A DNA stretch of 9,169 nucleotides from Ktedonobacter sp. (GTDB taxonomy: Bacteria > Chloroflexota > Ktedonobacteria > Ktedonobacterales > Ktedonobacteraceae). The position numbers and the translations under genes were made by a program. Positions 1 to 7,967 of this stretch are shown piece after piece; positions within the stretch are counted from its first letter, which is position 1; each line of letters begins with the position of its first letter. The stretch covers positions 1 to 9,169 of the forward strand of contig DMFQ01000209.1 in the NCBI GenBank assembly GCA_003450555.1, in the 5' to 3' direction. A model generated the notes under the pieces. The model was not told where the DNA came from. It ran no database searches and worked only from the letters and a program-made list of their open reading frames with translations.

Positions 1-2
1 TG

Positions 3-92
3 GTCTGGGAGTTCAACAGTGAGGCCATTGCTTTCTATGAACGTCAGGGCATGGGGAGCATGCATAGAACAATGTCGCTAGGATTGAAATAG
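3..92 (+). CDS. GNAT-family N-acetyltransferase, C-terminal end only (partial)
   Basis: Only the last 29 codons and the TAG stop are in the window; the start lies off the left edge. The translated tail contains N-S-E-A-I-A-F-Y-E-R-Q-G-M. This fits the final conserved block of GNAT acetyltransferases (N..A..FYE..GF), in which the Tyr usually lies near the acetyl-CoA thioester and can act as general acid. A short beta-strand-like ending (RTMSLGLK) follows, as is common in the family. GNAT enzymes transfer acetyl from acetyl-CoA to an amine; the substrate cannot be guessed from this fragment. The gene converges on pyrF and is not part of the pyrimidine operon. The family call is fairly firm for so short a piece. 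Confidence 0.6.
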   Translation, partial: VWEFNSEAIAFYERQGMGSMHRTMSLGLK

Positions 93-153
93 CTACAATG
101 CTACTCTAACAGTCTCCCTGATTTCCCCCACTCCCTCCTTGCTAAGAAACTCC

Positions 154-1011
154 TCAATTATACCTGTTAATTTCCGCCCTCAACTCCCTGGTTGCCTCCC
201 TGGCAGCTCGCGCAAAATCATCCCCTTTTGAGGCAAAGATAATACTGCGCGACGCGCTGATAATCATCCCCCAGCCTCGGCTGTCTTTTCCAGCAGACAC
301 TGTCGCTTCAACTTCGCCACCCTGTGCTCCAATACCAGGAATGAGGATCGGCATATCCCCTACTATCGCCCGCACTTTCTCTAGCTCGGCTGGATAGGTC
401 GCTCCAACGACGATTGCACAATTCCCGTGCGTGTTCCAGGCATTCGCTACATGGCGAGCTACCACTTGATAGAGCGGTTCTTGCGCACCCCCAACAGGCA
501 AATCTTGAAATTCACCAGCGCCAGGGTTTGATGTTTTGACGAGAACAATCATACCCTTCTCTTTACGAGCAAGAAAAGGCGCGAGAGCTTCTTTGCCAAG
601 ATAGGGATGTATAGTAATTGCATCGACGCCTATAATGTCAAAAGCCATCTGCACATATCCAAGGTTGGTGCTGCCAATATCAGCCCGCTTGGCATCCAGG
701 ATAACAGGAATGTGAGGATACGTTTCCCTAATGTACTCTACCGTTCTGCACAATGCTCGAAGCCCTTGATCTCCCTGGGCTTCGTAAAAGGCTGAGTTGG
801 GTTTATATGCGCAGACGAGATCATGAGTGGCATCGATAATATCCCGGTTGAAGATAAATAGCGCTTCTTCAACGGAACCCATGCTTTTCACAGTTGCAGG
901 GATGCGATCGTAGTCAGAGTCTAAGCCGACGCACACAAAGGTGCCTTGCCGCCAACGCTGCTCTAGCTTAGAGATAAACGTAGCCGTTGAAGAGGTTGTT
1001 TGCTCGATCAT
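154..1011 (-). CDS. pyrF: Orotidine 5'-phosphate decarboxylase, long 'type 2' form
   Basis: PyrF decarboxylates OMP to UMP, the last step of de novo pyrimidine synthesis, without a cofactor, in the cytosol. The 285-residue protein has the family's TIM-barrel landmarks in order: the strand-1 motif VGLDSD (28-33), the Lys of AYKPN (70), the catalytic D-A-K-R-A-D-I-G-S-T (106-115, with Asp106, Lys108 and Asp111 as the Asp/Lys/Asp charge network), KTSNPG (159-164), the phosphate-binding IPGIGAQGG (224-232) and Arg255 of SASRSI. The length and the DAKR-DIGST form of the active site mark the type 2 subfamily rather than the shorter E. coli/Bacillus type, which has DxKxHDIPNT. The ATG start has an AGAGGA ribosome site 5 bases upstream. 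The gene begins 12 bases after pyrE and is the last gene of the operon. The motif has Ala110 where I recall Gly in many relatives; this is a mild change. Confidence 0.95.
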   Translation of the reverse strand: MIEQTTSSTATFISKLEQRWRQGTFVCVGLDSDYDRIPATVKSMGSVEEALFIFNRDIIDATHDLVCAYKPNSAFYEAQGDQGLRALCRTVEYIRETYPHIPVILDAKRADIGSTNLGYVQMAFDIIGVDAITIHPYLGKEALAPFLARKEKGMIVLVKTSNPGAGEFQDLPVGGAQEPLYQVVARHVANAWNTHGNCAIVVGATYPAELEKVRAIVGDMPILIPGIGAQGGEVEATVSAGKDSRGWGMIISASRSIIFASKGDDFARAAREATRELRAEINRYN

Positions 1012-1023
1012 ATTTTCCTCTAC

Positions 1024-1668
1024 CTATAGCTCTTTCTGCTTTGCCAGGAATGCCCTGCCCTTGCCTAGCTCGATGTTAATTGGTATGTGTTGCTGGCAAA
1101 AAGGACATGCTGTTTCTGTAAAGGTCTCAAGCGTTACCGTAATGAGCGTATGAATAGCTACATCACCCACATCTTGAGGTTGTACACCTCCGCGATTGCA
1201 GAGCGCACTCAAGCCTACAACATTCCCGCCATGCATACGCACCAGTTCAATCACACTGCAAGCTGAGCCTCCCGTCGTCAGCACATCTTCGACAACCAGT
1301 ACATTTCTTCCAGAGATATACTTGTCATAGCCACGCCGCAGGAGAAACTTTTTATCAGGGCCATCCTCCTCTTTCTCCGCGTATATGGCTAGCGTTTCAC
1401 CTGATGATCGGTTAGCGTTAAGAAAGTGAGCGACCCATTGGGAAAGCACAATACCACCCAGCACAGGACCTACTACAACATCGATCTGATCGGCGTTAAA
1501 AGGACGCGCCATCATCTGGCAGAGAGTTGCTATCGCTTGTGTGTGCAGGTATAGCGCATCTTTGTTGATATAGACAGAGCTATGCCGACCCGAACTATAC
1601 ACAAAGTGACTGTCGCTGATAATAGCTCCGACATCGGCAAACATCTGCATAATCGTTGGATCATTCAT
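1024..1668 (-). CDS. pyrE: Orotate phosphoribosyltransferase, Thermus-type
   Basis: PyrE condenses orotate with PRPP to give OMP and pyrophosphate. Numbered from the ATG at 1668, the protein has 214 residues. It carries the type I phosphoribosyltransferase PRPP loop V-L-V-V-E-D-V-L-T-T-G-G-S (123-135), with the paired acidic residues (127-128) that contact the ribose hydroxyls. Upstream are the SSGRHSSVYINK segment (about 25-36) and a Lys/Arg-rich flexible loop (KKFLLRRGYDK, about 106-116). Near the C-terminus is a C-P-F-C pair (188-191), as I recall from the Thermus-type PyrE subgroup; the Cys pair might bind metal or form a disulfide (inference). I chose the ATG at 1668 because it overlaps the pyrC stop as ATGA and has AAGGTGG 5 bases upstream. 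A GTG at 1677 would add three residues but has a poorer ribosome site. It probably works as a dimer with shared active sites, as the family does. Confidence 0.94.
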   Translation of the reverse strand: MNDPTIMQMFADVGAIISDSHFVYSSGRHSSVYINKDALYLHTQAIATLCQMMARPFNADQIDVVVGPVLGGIVLSQWVAHFLNANRSSGETLAIYAEKEEDGPDKKFLLRRGYDKYISGRNVLVVEDVLTTGGSACSVIELVRMHGGNVVGLSALCNRGGVQPQDVGDVAIHTLITVTLETFTETACPFCQQHIPINIELGKGRAFLAKQKEL

Positions 1669-3047
1669 TGATGCCACCTTTCTCTTTCTACCACTGATGA
1701 CCTGGCAACTCGTTGTCCTTGAGCATCACCCCTTATCTTACCATTCTGATAGACCAGGTTTCCTCGTAGGAATGTTGCTACGGGTCTGCCAATCAGCTTC
1801 ATTCCCTCGTAAGCAGACCACTGATTTTTAGTAAAGAGATCTGCTTTGTTTACTTTCCATGTCTGTGTAGTATCTACAACGACCATATCGGCATCTTTAT
1901 CAACCGCCAGGCCGCCTTTCTGTGCAAAATCAAAGATTGATGCAATGTTTTGTGAGGTGACCCGGGCAATACGTATAAGCCCTTCTTCAAGCGTATCGTC
2001 GCCAAATTGCTTGACCCAATTACTGAGTAAAGCTGGCAGCGTTTCCTGCATGGCAGGCATACCCGATGCCACCTCCCACACGCTCTCTTTTTGCTTTTCT
2101 TCAAGCATGTGAGGCGTATGTTCAGAAATGACCGTATCGATTTTTCCAGCGCGTAGAAGTTTCCAGAGCTTTTCGTGCTCGGAAGGGCCACGGAGCGCTG
2201 GGGCTACATTGATCAAATTGCCGTATTTTTCGTAATCGTTGGTTGTAAAGATAAGCTGATAGGCGGCTATTTCACCATACACATCTACACCGATTTTCCG
2301 GCCAAACTCCACCGCCGCAAACTCTTCTGAAGTGGATAAATGTAAGAGATAGAGCTTAACGCCAAAGTGTTTTGCAAGCGCAATCATTTCAAGAGCAGAG
2401 GTCAGGACAACCGAGGCATTTCTGGCATCACTCCAAACCGCGGGATCGTTTCTCGCTAAGGTCTCCCGATAGTGATGAGTAAAATAGTTTACCAGATCTT
2501 GATTTTCTGCGTGGAGCAGTGCCATGATCTTTCTTGCCCCTAAAATCTCAAAAATCCGGGCAACATCGCTGAGATGTGGTATGGTTGTTGGCGTGGTTGC
2601 ATGACCGGCGGTAAATATTTTTACACCTGTAATCATCCCGGTATCAATTTTATGGAGTTCATCAATATCATTGACAGAGGCACCCATGTTGATGGCAAAA
2701 TCGGTATACGACCTACCACTATACCTCTTGATCTGCGCTTCAACACGAGCAGCAGTCGTGGTGGGGGGTTTTGTGTTGGGCATATCAAATACCGTTGTAT
2801 AGCCGCCAGCAAGGGCAGCCCGTGTGCCATGAGGAATATCTTCTTTGTGTTCAAGTCCAGGTTCACGCAGGTGCCCATGCACTTCAATTAAACCTGGAAG
2901 AATATACTTGCCGCGAAAATCAAAGATATCCTCCGTGATTTTAGGGAAACCCTCCTCTATCCTCCTGATTGTCCCATCTGCAATATGCAGCGTCCCCTGT
3001 ATAATCTGATCAGGAAGAACTATTGATCCGATAAGGGTTGAAGTCAT
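1665..3047 (-). CDS. pyrC: Dihydroorotase, class I / CAD-like, with Glu in place of the catalytic Asp
   Basis: PyrC reversibly cyclises N-carbamoyl-L-aspartate to dihydroorotate. The 460-residue protein has an amidohydrolase fold with a typical N-terminal beta segment and a metal-dependent barrel. Visible residues are: metal-binding H57-G-H59, followed by R61 and, in the MPNT motif, N91. Both R61 and N91 bind the substrate carboxylate in dihydroorotases, which argues against allantoinase or hydantoinase. Lys143 in GVKIF matches the position of the carboxylated bridging Lys of CAD-type enzymes. His179 (HAEN) and His236 (LLHLS) complete the metal set. The usual S-D-H-A-P-H motif reads S-E-H-T-P-H (308-313), so the Asp that binds metal and acts as general base is Glu309. 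The usual PHH motif near 262 reads AYQ, and the NPPLR-type motif reads NVAPALR. The start ATG follows GAGG by 6 bases. Function in the pathway is likely from context, although active-site divergence leaves room for weakened or altered catalysis. Confidence 0.86.
   Translation of the reverse strand: MTSTLIGSIVLPDQIIQGTLHIADGTIRRIEEGFPKITEDIFDFRGKYILPGLIEVHGHLREPGLEHKEDIPHGTRAALAGGYTTVFDMPNTKPPTTTAARVEAQIKRYSGRSYTDFAINMGASVNDIDELHKIDTGMITGVKIFTAGHATTPTTIPHLSDVARIFEILGARKIMALLHAENQDLVNYFTHHYRETLARNDPAVWSDARNASVVLTSALEMIALAKHFGVKLYLLHLSTSEEFAAVEFGRKIGVDVYGEIAAYQLIFTTNDYEKYGNLINVAPALRGPSEHEKLWKLLRAGKIDTVISEHTPHMLEEKQKESVWEVASGMPAMQETLPALLSNWVKQFGDDTLEEGLIRIARVTSQNIASIFDFAQKGGLAVDKDADMVVVDTTQTWKVNKADLFTKNQWSAYEGMKLIGRPVATFLRGNLVYQNGKIRGDAQGQRVARSSVVERERWHQ
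1674..1680 (-). promoter_or_regulatory. Ribosome binding site for pyrE, inside the end of pyrC
   Basis: AAGGTGG on the minus strand lies 5 bases before the ATG at 1668. It sits within the last codons of pyrC, and the pyrE ATG overlaps the pyrC TGA as ATGA. This supports the ATG over the GTG at 1677, which lies within the ribosome site itself, and suggests translational coupling of pyrE to pyrC. Confidence 0.65.
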
Positions 3048-3069
3048 ACTGAACCTCGTGCCGCTTGAC

Positions 3070-4749
3070 CTACTCTTTCACCGGAGAAACAACTTTCGTT
3101 ACCAGTTTCCCCTCCTGGTCCTTGTACACACGGATATTTCTCTCCCACGCCGGGTCCAATTGCGGATAATCAGATCGGTAATGCGCTCCTCTACTCTCTT
3201 GCCTTTGCAATGCAGCCAGGATGATTACCTCCGCCGTCTTCAACATATCCTGTATTTCCAGGCAGGATTGCACCTGGCTTTTGTCCTCCGCACACAAGGA
3301 GTGAGCTTCGTCTTGCAGCTTTTTAAGCTCTCGCTGGGCCAACATGAGCTTTTCGGCGTCTCTGATAATGCCAACCTTATTCCACATAATGGCCTTGATT
3401 TCTTGCAAAATAGCGGAGGCTTGCGCTCCAGCCTTTCGTTGGAAGAAGGCTTCAATGCGGCTGACTTCTGCATCCAACGCCTGCTGCGCAATGTATGCTG
3501 TCTGAGCATTTTTACTATATGCAGCAGCATGCATACCAGCTCTCCTACCAAAAACTTGACCTTCTGCCAATGAGTTACCACCCAAACGATTCGCGCCATG
3601 GATACTAGCAGTTACTTCACCGACAGCGTAGAGACCCGCAATATTGGTTTCACCCCACTCGTTGATCACAAAGCCTCCCATCATATGATGCATAGAAGGC
3701 GTTATCTCCATCATTTGTTTGCGTATATCAACGCCTATTTCCATGTGTTCAGCAAAGACATCGGGAACAATTCTTTCAGCTTCACCGTCTTCCCAGTGGG
3801 TAATATCCAGATAGACCGCTCCATGATTTGTACCTCTGCCTTCCTGGATTTCTTGAAAAATAGCTCTTGTTACTTCATCACGGCCAGCCAGTTCAAGACG
3901 ATCAGGCTGGTAACGTTCCATGAAGCGTTCTCCTAATTTGTTTTTGAGCAGACCCTTGCTAATACCACCACCTCTCACCTTCTCAGTCACAAGTTTTCCG
4001 CGCTTTTCCGGTGGATAAGCCATGCCTGTTGGATGAAACTGGATCATTTCCATATCAACAAGTTCCGCTCCCACATCTAATGCCCATGCATACCCTTCAC
4101 CCGTATTGCTGGGTGCATTAGTATTGATCTGATACATATGTCCCCCACCACCCGTTGCCACAATCGTGGCTTTGGCTTGCACAATTTTGTACTCCCCTGT
4201 TTTCATATCTATCAGAAACGCACCTACAACGCGACCGCTTTGCTTGATCAATTTCGTGACGTAATGATATTCCAGATATGGAATGGCAAGTCGATCAATC
4301 TCTGCCAATAATCCTTGCATCATCTCACGGCCTGTATAATCTCCAGCACATAAATTTAAAGGAGCGCTATGCTTACCACCGGCCCAGGTAAAATATGAGC
4401 CATCTGGTAAACGATCAAATTTTACGCCATACTGTTCTAAATCATGTATGCGATCAGGCATTTCTTCTGAAAATATCTTTACGAGCTTATAATTATTGAT
4501 AAACCACCCACCGTCAATGGTGTCCTTGAAGTGCATCTGTGGTGTTGCAGGTGCTTTCATAGCCACATTGAGACCGCCCATGGCCCAGCCGGTATGAGCA
4601 TCCCGTAAAAGCTCCTTGGCTACAACTATTACCTTTGCCCCTTGCTCAGTGGCTGCAATAGCTGCTCGCAATCCTGATCCACCTGAGCCAATAATCAGGA
4701 TGTCAGTATCCATCCTCTCTATCCTCTGCGTAAAGCGTTGCAATGACAT
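3070..4749 (-). CDS. Succinate dehydrogenase/fumarate reductase-family flavoprotein subunit, in a pyrimidine operon
   Basis: This is an FAD-dependent oxidoreductase of the SdhA/FrdA/NadB superfamily, 559 residues. In order it has: the dinucleotide-binding motif I-G-S-G-G-S-G-L-R-A-A (20-30); AHTGWAMGGL (51-60), whose His52 aligns with the His that carries covalent FAD in SdhA/FrdA and is absent from L-aspartate oxidase; ATGGGG (198-203); FHPTG (238-242); TEKVRGGG (255-262); the catalytic-type Arg290 in AGRDEVTRA; His354/His355 before MMGG; HGANRLGGNSL (384-394) with Arg388; and the C-terminal RGAHYRSDYP (520-529). The dicarboxylate-binding set therefore looks complete. By motifs it is closer to SdhA/FrdA than to NadB. 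No iron-sulfur (SdhB) or membrane-anchor partner is next to it, and it has no signal peptide or membrane segment. It starts 15 bases after carB with AGAGG at the right distance, and 22 bases separate it from pyrC. Its substrate is unknown: a role as fumarate/succinate enzyme, aspartate oxidase, or dihydroorotate oxidation can only be inferred from the neighbours. Confidence 0.88.
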   Translation of the reverse strand: MSLQRFTQRIERMDTDILIIGSGGSGLRAAIAATEQGAKVIVVAKELLRDAHTGWAMGGLNVAMKAPATPQMHFKDTIDGGWFINNYKLVKIFSEEMPDRIHDLEQYGVKFDRLPDGSYFTWAGGKHSAPLNLCAGDYTGREMMQGLLAEIDRLAIPYLEYHYVTKLIKQSGRVVGAFLIDMKTGEYKIVQAKATIVATGGGGHMYQINTNAPSNTGEGYAWALDVGAELVDMEMIQFHPTGMAYPPEKRGKLVTEKVRGGGISKGLLKNKLGERFMERYQPDRLELAGRDEVTRAIFQEIQEGRGTNHGAVYLDITHWEDGEAERIVPDVFAEHMEIGVDIRKQMMEITPSMHHMMGGFVINEWGETNIAGLYAVGEVTASIHGANRLGGNSLAEGQVFGRRAGMHAAAYSKNAQTAYIAQQALDAEVSRIEAFFQRKAGAQASAILQEIKAIMWNKVGIIRDAEKLMLAQRELKKLQDEAHSLCAEDKSQVQSCLEIQDMLKTAEVIILAALQRQESRGAHYRSDYPQLDPAWERNIRVYKDQEGKLVTKVVSPVKE

Positions 4750-4764
4750 GATAAACCTCTTTAT

Positions 4765-7700
4765 TTAGTACTCGTTCCAGGCTCTAATTGGCATGGTATC
4801 AATATCTTTCTGTATTATAGCCCGCACAAACAGGCGTGCCTGTTTAATCTTGGTAAACAGGGGAATATTGTGATCGATAGCGTAACGCCGCATAGCATAG
4901 TCATCATCAAGCTCCTTCTTCACGTGCGCATCCACAATATTGATTGCAAGGTCAATCTTATTGTCGCGGAAGTAGCTTAGCACATTAGGAGAGCTGCGCT
5001 CATGTATTTTGTAGAGCATAGTCGCGTTGACGCCGTGGGCATGTAAAAATTCACAAGTTTTTTCCGTGGCAAACAACGGTATGCCCAGAGTGCCCAGGAG
5101 TGTTGCACTCTCCAGGAAACGGGCCTTTTTATCATCGCCACCGAGGCTGATAAAGATACCTGTTTTGGGAATACCTCCGCCGGTGGCAAGAATGGCTTTG
5201 AGATAGGCTTCTTCCACGTCCTCGCCGAAGCAGGCTACCTCGCCCGTTGAAGCCATCTCCACACGCAGAGCCGGATCGGCTCCCGTCAATCGTGAAAATG
5301 AGAACTGCGGTGCTTTGACCGCGGTAAAGTGAAGCGTGGGCATGGTCACTGCTGGAACCTCCCGCTCAAAGAGGGAGTCAACAAAGATTTCGATCAAGTT
5401 GACACCCGTGACTTTTGAGATGAATGGGAAGGTGCGCGAAGCCCTCAGATTGACCTCGATGACATAGACCTGATTGTCTTTGGCGAGAAATTGAACATTA
5501 AATGGCCCCGTGATCTCTAAAGCGCTGGCGATGGATCGGCCCACCTCTTCTATCTTGCCCTGAGTTTCGGTATTGATATCCTGGGGCGGTAGCACTATGG
5601 TCGCGTCACCGGAATGTACACCCGCGTTTTCGATGTGTTCGGAGATCATTATGGCTTTAATCTGCCCATGTTGGGCTACTGCGTCCAGTTCGATCTCTTT
5701 GACCTTCTCAAAAAACTTGGTCACAGTGACGGGATGCTCTGGCGAAACCGCCGCCGCTTCTTTCGCATACTGCTCCAAATCCTCTGGAGTATAGCAGATG
5801 TTCATAGCACTCCCTGAGAGGACGTATGATGGGCGTACAAGCACCGGATAGCCCACCTCTTCAGCAAAGCGAGTCAGTTCAACAACGTTGACGAAGCTGT
5901 TCCATTCCGGCTGGTTAATGCCAAGCTTGTCCAGCAGTTTAGAGAATTTATTGCGATCTTCCGCCTGGTCGATATGCATGGCATTCGTTCCTAAGATAGG
6001 TATACCAAAGCTATGCAATGCCTTGACACGATTATTGGGAGTCTGCCCGCCCACTGAGACGATTACCCCGTGGGGAGATTCAAATTCACAGATGTCGGCA
6101 ATACGCTCAAAGGTGAGTTCCTCAAAATACAGCCGATCAGAGATGTCATAGTCCGTTGAAACCGTTTCGGGGTTACAGTTAATCACGATGGAGCGTTTGT
6201 GATGCTTTTTGAGTGCTTGCACAGCACTGACGCTCGTCCAATCAAACTCCACGGATGAGCCAATACGATAGGGGCCGGATCCCAGCACAATCACACCCTC
6301 ATCACCAGTAGGTGATACATCGTGGTGCTGCCCATTGTAGGTCAGGTAGAGATAATTGGTGTCCGAGGGAAATTCTCCAGCAAGAGTATCGATCTGGAAC
6401 ACAGATGGCACTACACCGTACTGTTTGCGCATTGCGCGTATCTGCAACCCTGTTTTGCCGGTCAGCTCTCCGATGCGCTTATCTGACATCCCCATCTGTT
6501 TGAGTACCAGCAGCCGGGACGCGGAAAGGTCCAGGTCGGCTTGCAGTTCCTGCTCTACATCCACGATATGTTTAATGCGGTGGAGAAACCAGGGATCAAT
6601 GCCGGTAATAGCGGCGATTTTTTCAACAGTGATAGTGTGAAGCATCGCCATCGCCAGGGCAAACATGCGTTTAGGGGTAGGTATATAGAGATATTTGGTG
6701 ATGATATCGGCCACGTTTTCGCCCGGGGCAAAGACTTTATCCGAGGCTACGCCTTCAAAATCAAGATCTAACATGCGGATGGCTTTTTGAAAGGCTTCTT
6801 CGAATGTGCGGCCAATACCCATGACCTCCCCAACAGATTTCATGCCAGTGCCGATGGTCTCGTCCACGCCTTTGAATTTCTCTAAATCCCAGCGAGGAAT
6901 TTTTACCACCAGGTAATCCAGGCTGGGTTCAAAACACGCTCGGGTGACGCCCGTGACTTTATTGGAGAGGTCTGTCAGTCCATAGCCAAGGGCTAGCTTG
7001 GCCGCGACATAGGCCAATGGGTAGCCAGTGGCTTTGCTGGCCAGGGCTGAGCTGCGCGAGAGTCGGGCATTGACTTCAATCACATAGTAGGCCAGGGTTT
7101 TGGGGTCAAGGGCAAACTGCACGTTGCATTCCCCGACAATGCCCAGACTGCGCACAATTTTGATAGAAGCTGTGCGCAGTGTATGATATTCGGCATTGCT
7201 GAGCGTCTGGCTGGGAGCGATCACAATGGACTCGCCCGTGTGGATACCCAGTGGATCCATGTTCTCCATGTTACAAACAGTGATACAGTTGTCGCAGCTA
7301 TCTCTCACCACTTCGTACTCCACTTCCTTGAAGTGATGCAGATATTGCTCGATAAGTACCTGGGGAGCAAAGGCTAAGGCACCGCTGACAATGTGTTCCA
7401 ATTCCTCGACATGCCGGGCGATACCGGAACCCTGGCCACCCAGAGCATAGCCAGCTCGCACCATGACGGGAAAACCGATCCCTGTACCAATATGGATGGC
7501 CTCTGCAAGCGTTTCCGCGCTCCTACTCTCAGGCGTGGGAATATTGATGCTGTGCAGGTGCTGCGCAAAAGCCTCGCGATCCTCGGTGAGGATAATCGCC
7601 GAGATGGGGGTGCCCAGAATTGTTACATGGTATTTTTCCAGAACCCCCTTATGAAATAATTCAATGCCGCAATTCAATGCCGTTTGCCCTCCAAAGGAGA

Positions 7701-7965
7701 GCAGAATACCATCAGGGCGTTCTTTCTCAATAATTTTCTCGACAAAAAAGGCCGTTACCGGTAAGAAATAGACCTGGTCTGTCAGCCCTTTCGAGGTCTG
7801 TATGGTAGCGATATTGGGGTTGACTAAGACTGTAAAGATGCCCTCTTCATGCAATGCTTTGAGGGCCTGGGAACCGGAATAGTCAAACTCGCCAGCCTGT
7901 CCAATTTTCAGGGCTCCCGCCCCCAGCACCAGCACTTTATGTAGCGATTTCACGTTCGTTAGCAC
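4765..7965 (-). CDS. carB: Carbamoyl-phosphate synthase large chain, eukaryotic CAD-like
   Basis: CarB makes carbamoyl phosphate from bicarbonate, two ATP and ammonia channelled from CarA. Numbered from the GTG at 7965 (1066 residues), the first half has the phosphate loop G-A-G-A-L-K-I-G-Q-A-G-E-F-D-Y-S-G (15-31), ATP-grasp VRAGYALGGQGSG (169-181), EVVRD (218-222) and the metal-binding IEVNARLSRSSALASK (296-311). An oligomerisation domain lies around 385-530. The second half repeats the plan with GSGPYRIGSSVEFDW (562-576), VRPSYVLSG (710-718) and IEVNLRASRTFPF (836-848). The MGS-type regulatory domain covers about 930-1066. Its Thr967, Thr970, Lys986 and Asn1009 fall where E. coli CarB binds UMP, which suggests feedback control (inference). 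Many stretches match the CAD/URA2 CPSase form. Start choice: this GTG is 2 bases after the carA stop, has GGAGG 5 bases upstream and gives the usual short N-terminus. Another GTG at 8010, also with GGAGG (7 bases upstream), would give 1081 residues and overlap carA. Confidence 0.97.
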   Translation of the reverse strand: MLTNVKSLHKVLVLGAGALKIGQAGEFDYSGSQALKALHEEGIFTVLVNPNIATIQTSKGLTDQVYFLPVTAFFVEKIIEKERPDGILLSFGGQTALNCGIELFHKGVLEKYHVTILGTPISAIILTEDREAFAQHLHSINIPTPESRSAETLAEAIHIGTGIGFPVMVRAGYALGGQGSGIARHVEELEHIVSGALAFAPQVLIEQYLHHFKEVEYEVVRDSCDNCITVCNMENMDPLGIHTGESIVIAPSQTLSNAEYHTLRTASIKIVRSLGIVGECNVQFALDPKTLAYYVIEVNARLSRSSALASKATGYPLAYVAAKLALGYGLTDLSNKVTGVTRACFEPSLDYLVVKIPRWDLEKFKGVDETIGTGMKSVGEVMGIGRTFEEAFQKAIRMLDLDFEGVASDKVFAPGENVADIITKYLYIPTPKRMFALAMAMLHTITVEKIAAITGIDPWFLHRIKHIVDVEQELQADLDLSASRLLVLKQMGMSDKRIGELTGKTGLQIRAMRKQYGVVPSVFQIDTLAGEFPSDTNYLYLTYNGQHHDVSPTGDEGVIVLGSGPYRIGSSVEFDWTSVSAVQALKKHHKRSIVINCNPETVSTDYDISDRLYFEELTFERIADICEFESPHGVIVSVGGQTPNNRVKALHSFGIPILGTNAMHIDQAEDRNKFSKLLDKLGINQPEWNSFVNVVELTRFAEEVGYPVLVRPSYVLSGSAMNICYTPEDLEQYAKEAAAVSPEHPVTVTKFFEKVKEIELDAVAQHGQIKAIMISEHIENAGVHSGDATIVLPPQDINTETQGKIEEVGRSIASALEITGPFNVQFLAKDNQVYVIEVNLRASRTFPFISKVTGVNLIEIFVDSLFEREVPAVTMPTLHFTAVKAPQFSFSRLTGADPALRVEMASTGEVACFGEDVEEAYLKAILATGGGIPKTGIFISLGGDDKKARFLESATLLGTLGIPLFATEKTCEFLHAHGVNATMLYKIHERSSPNVLSYFRDNKIDLAINIVDAHVKKELDDDYAMRRYAIDHNIPLFTKIKQARLFVRAIIQKDIDTMPIRAWNEY

Positions 7966-7967
7966 CC

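Noticed and set aside
93..153. Possible bidirectional terminator between the GNAT gene and pyrF.
   Set aside because: The gap has a pyrimidine-rich run and a short direct repeat (GCTAC-AAT-GCTAC) but no convincing inverted repeat followed by a T run on either strand.
1665..3047. Allantoinase or hydantoinase as the identity of pyrC.
   Set aside because: Arg61 after HxH and Asn91 in MPNT are the dihydroorotate-binding residues, and the gene is directly coupled to pyrE, which favours dihydroorotase despite its divergent motifs.
3058..3573. A 171-codon plus-strand open frame opposite the end of the flavoprotein gene.
   Set aside because: It lies wholly antisense to a well-supported gene, has no recognisable motifs and reads as a shadow of that gene's codon pattern.
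3070..4749. L-aspartate oxidase (nadB) as the name for the flavoprotein.
   Set aside because: His52 at the covalent-FAD position and the C-terminal RGAHYRSDYP form fit SdhA/FrdA better, and no nadA or nadC neighbours are present. It cannot be fully excluded without a tree.
5573..6151. Several plus-strand open frames of 67 to 87 codons opposite carB.
   Set aside because: They overlap one another and conserved carB coding sequence, show low-complexity Ser-rich translations and have no supporting context.
7658..7682. Near-tandem 12/13-base repeat AATTCAATGCCG(C).
   Set aside because: It encodes the conserved CarB stretch A-L-N-C-G-I-E-L, and the 13-base period is out of frame, so it is probably a coincidence of codon choice.
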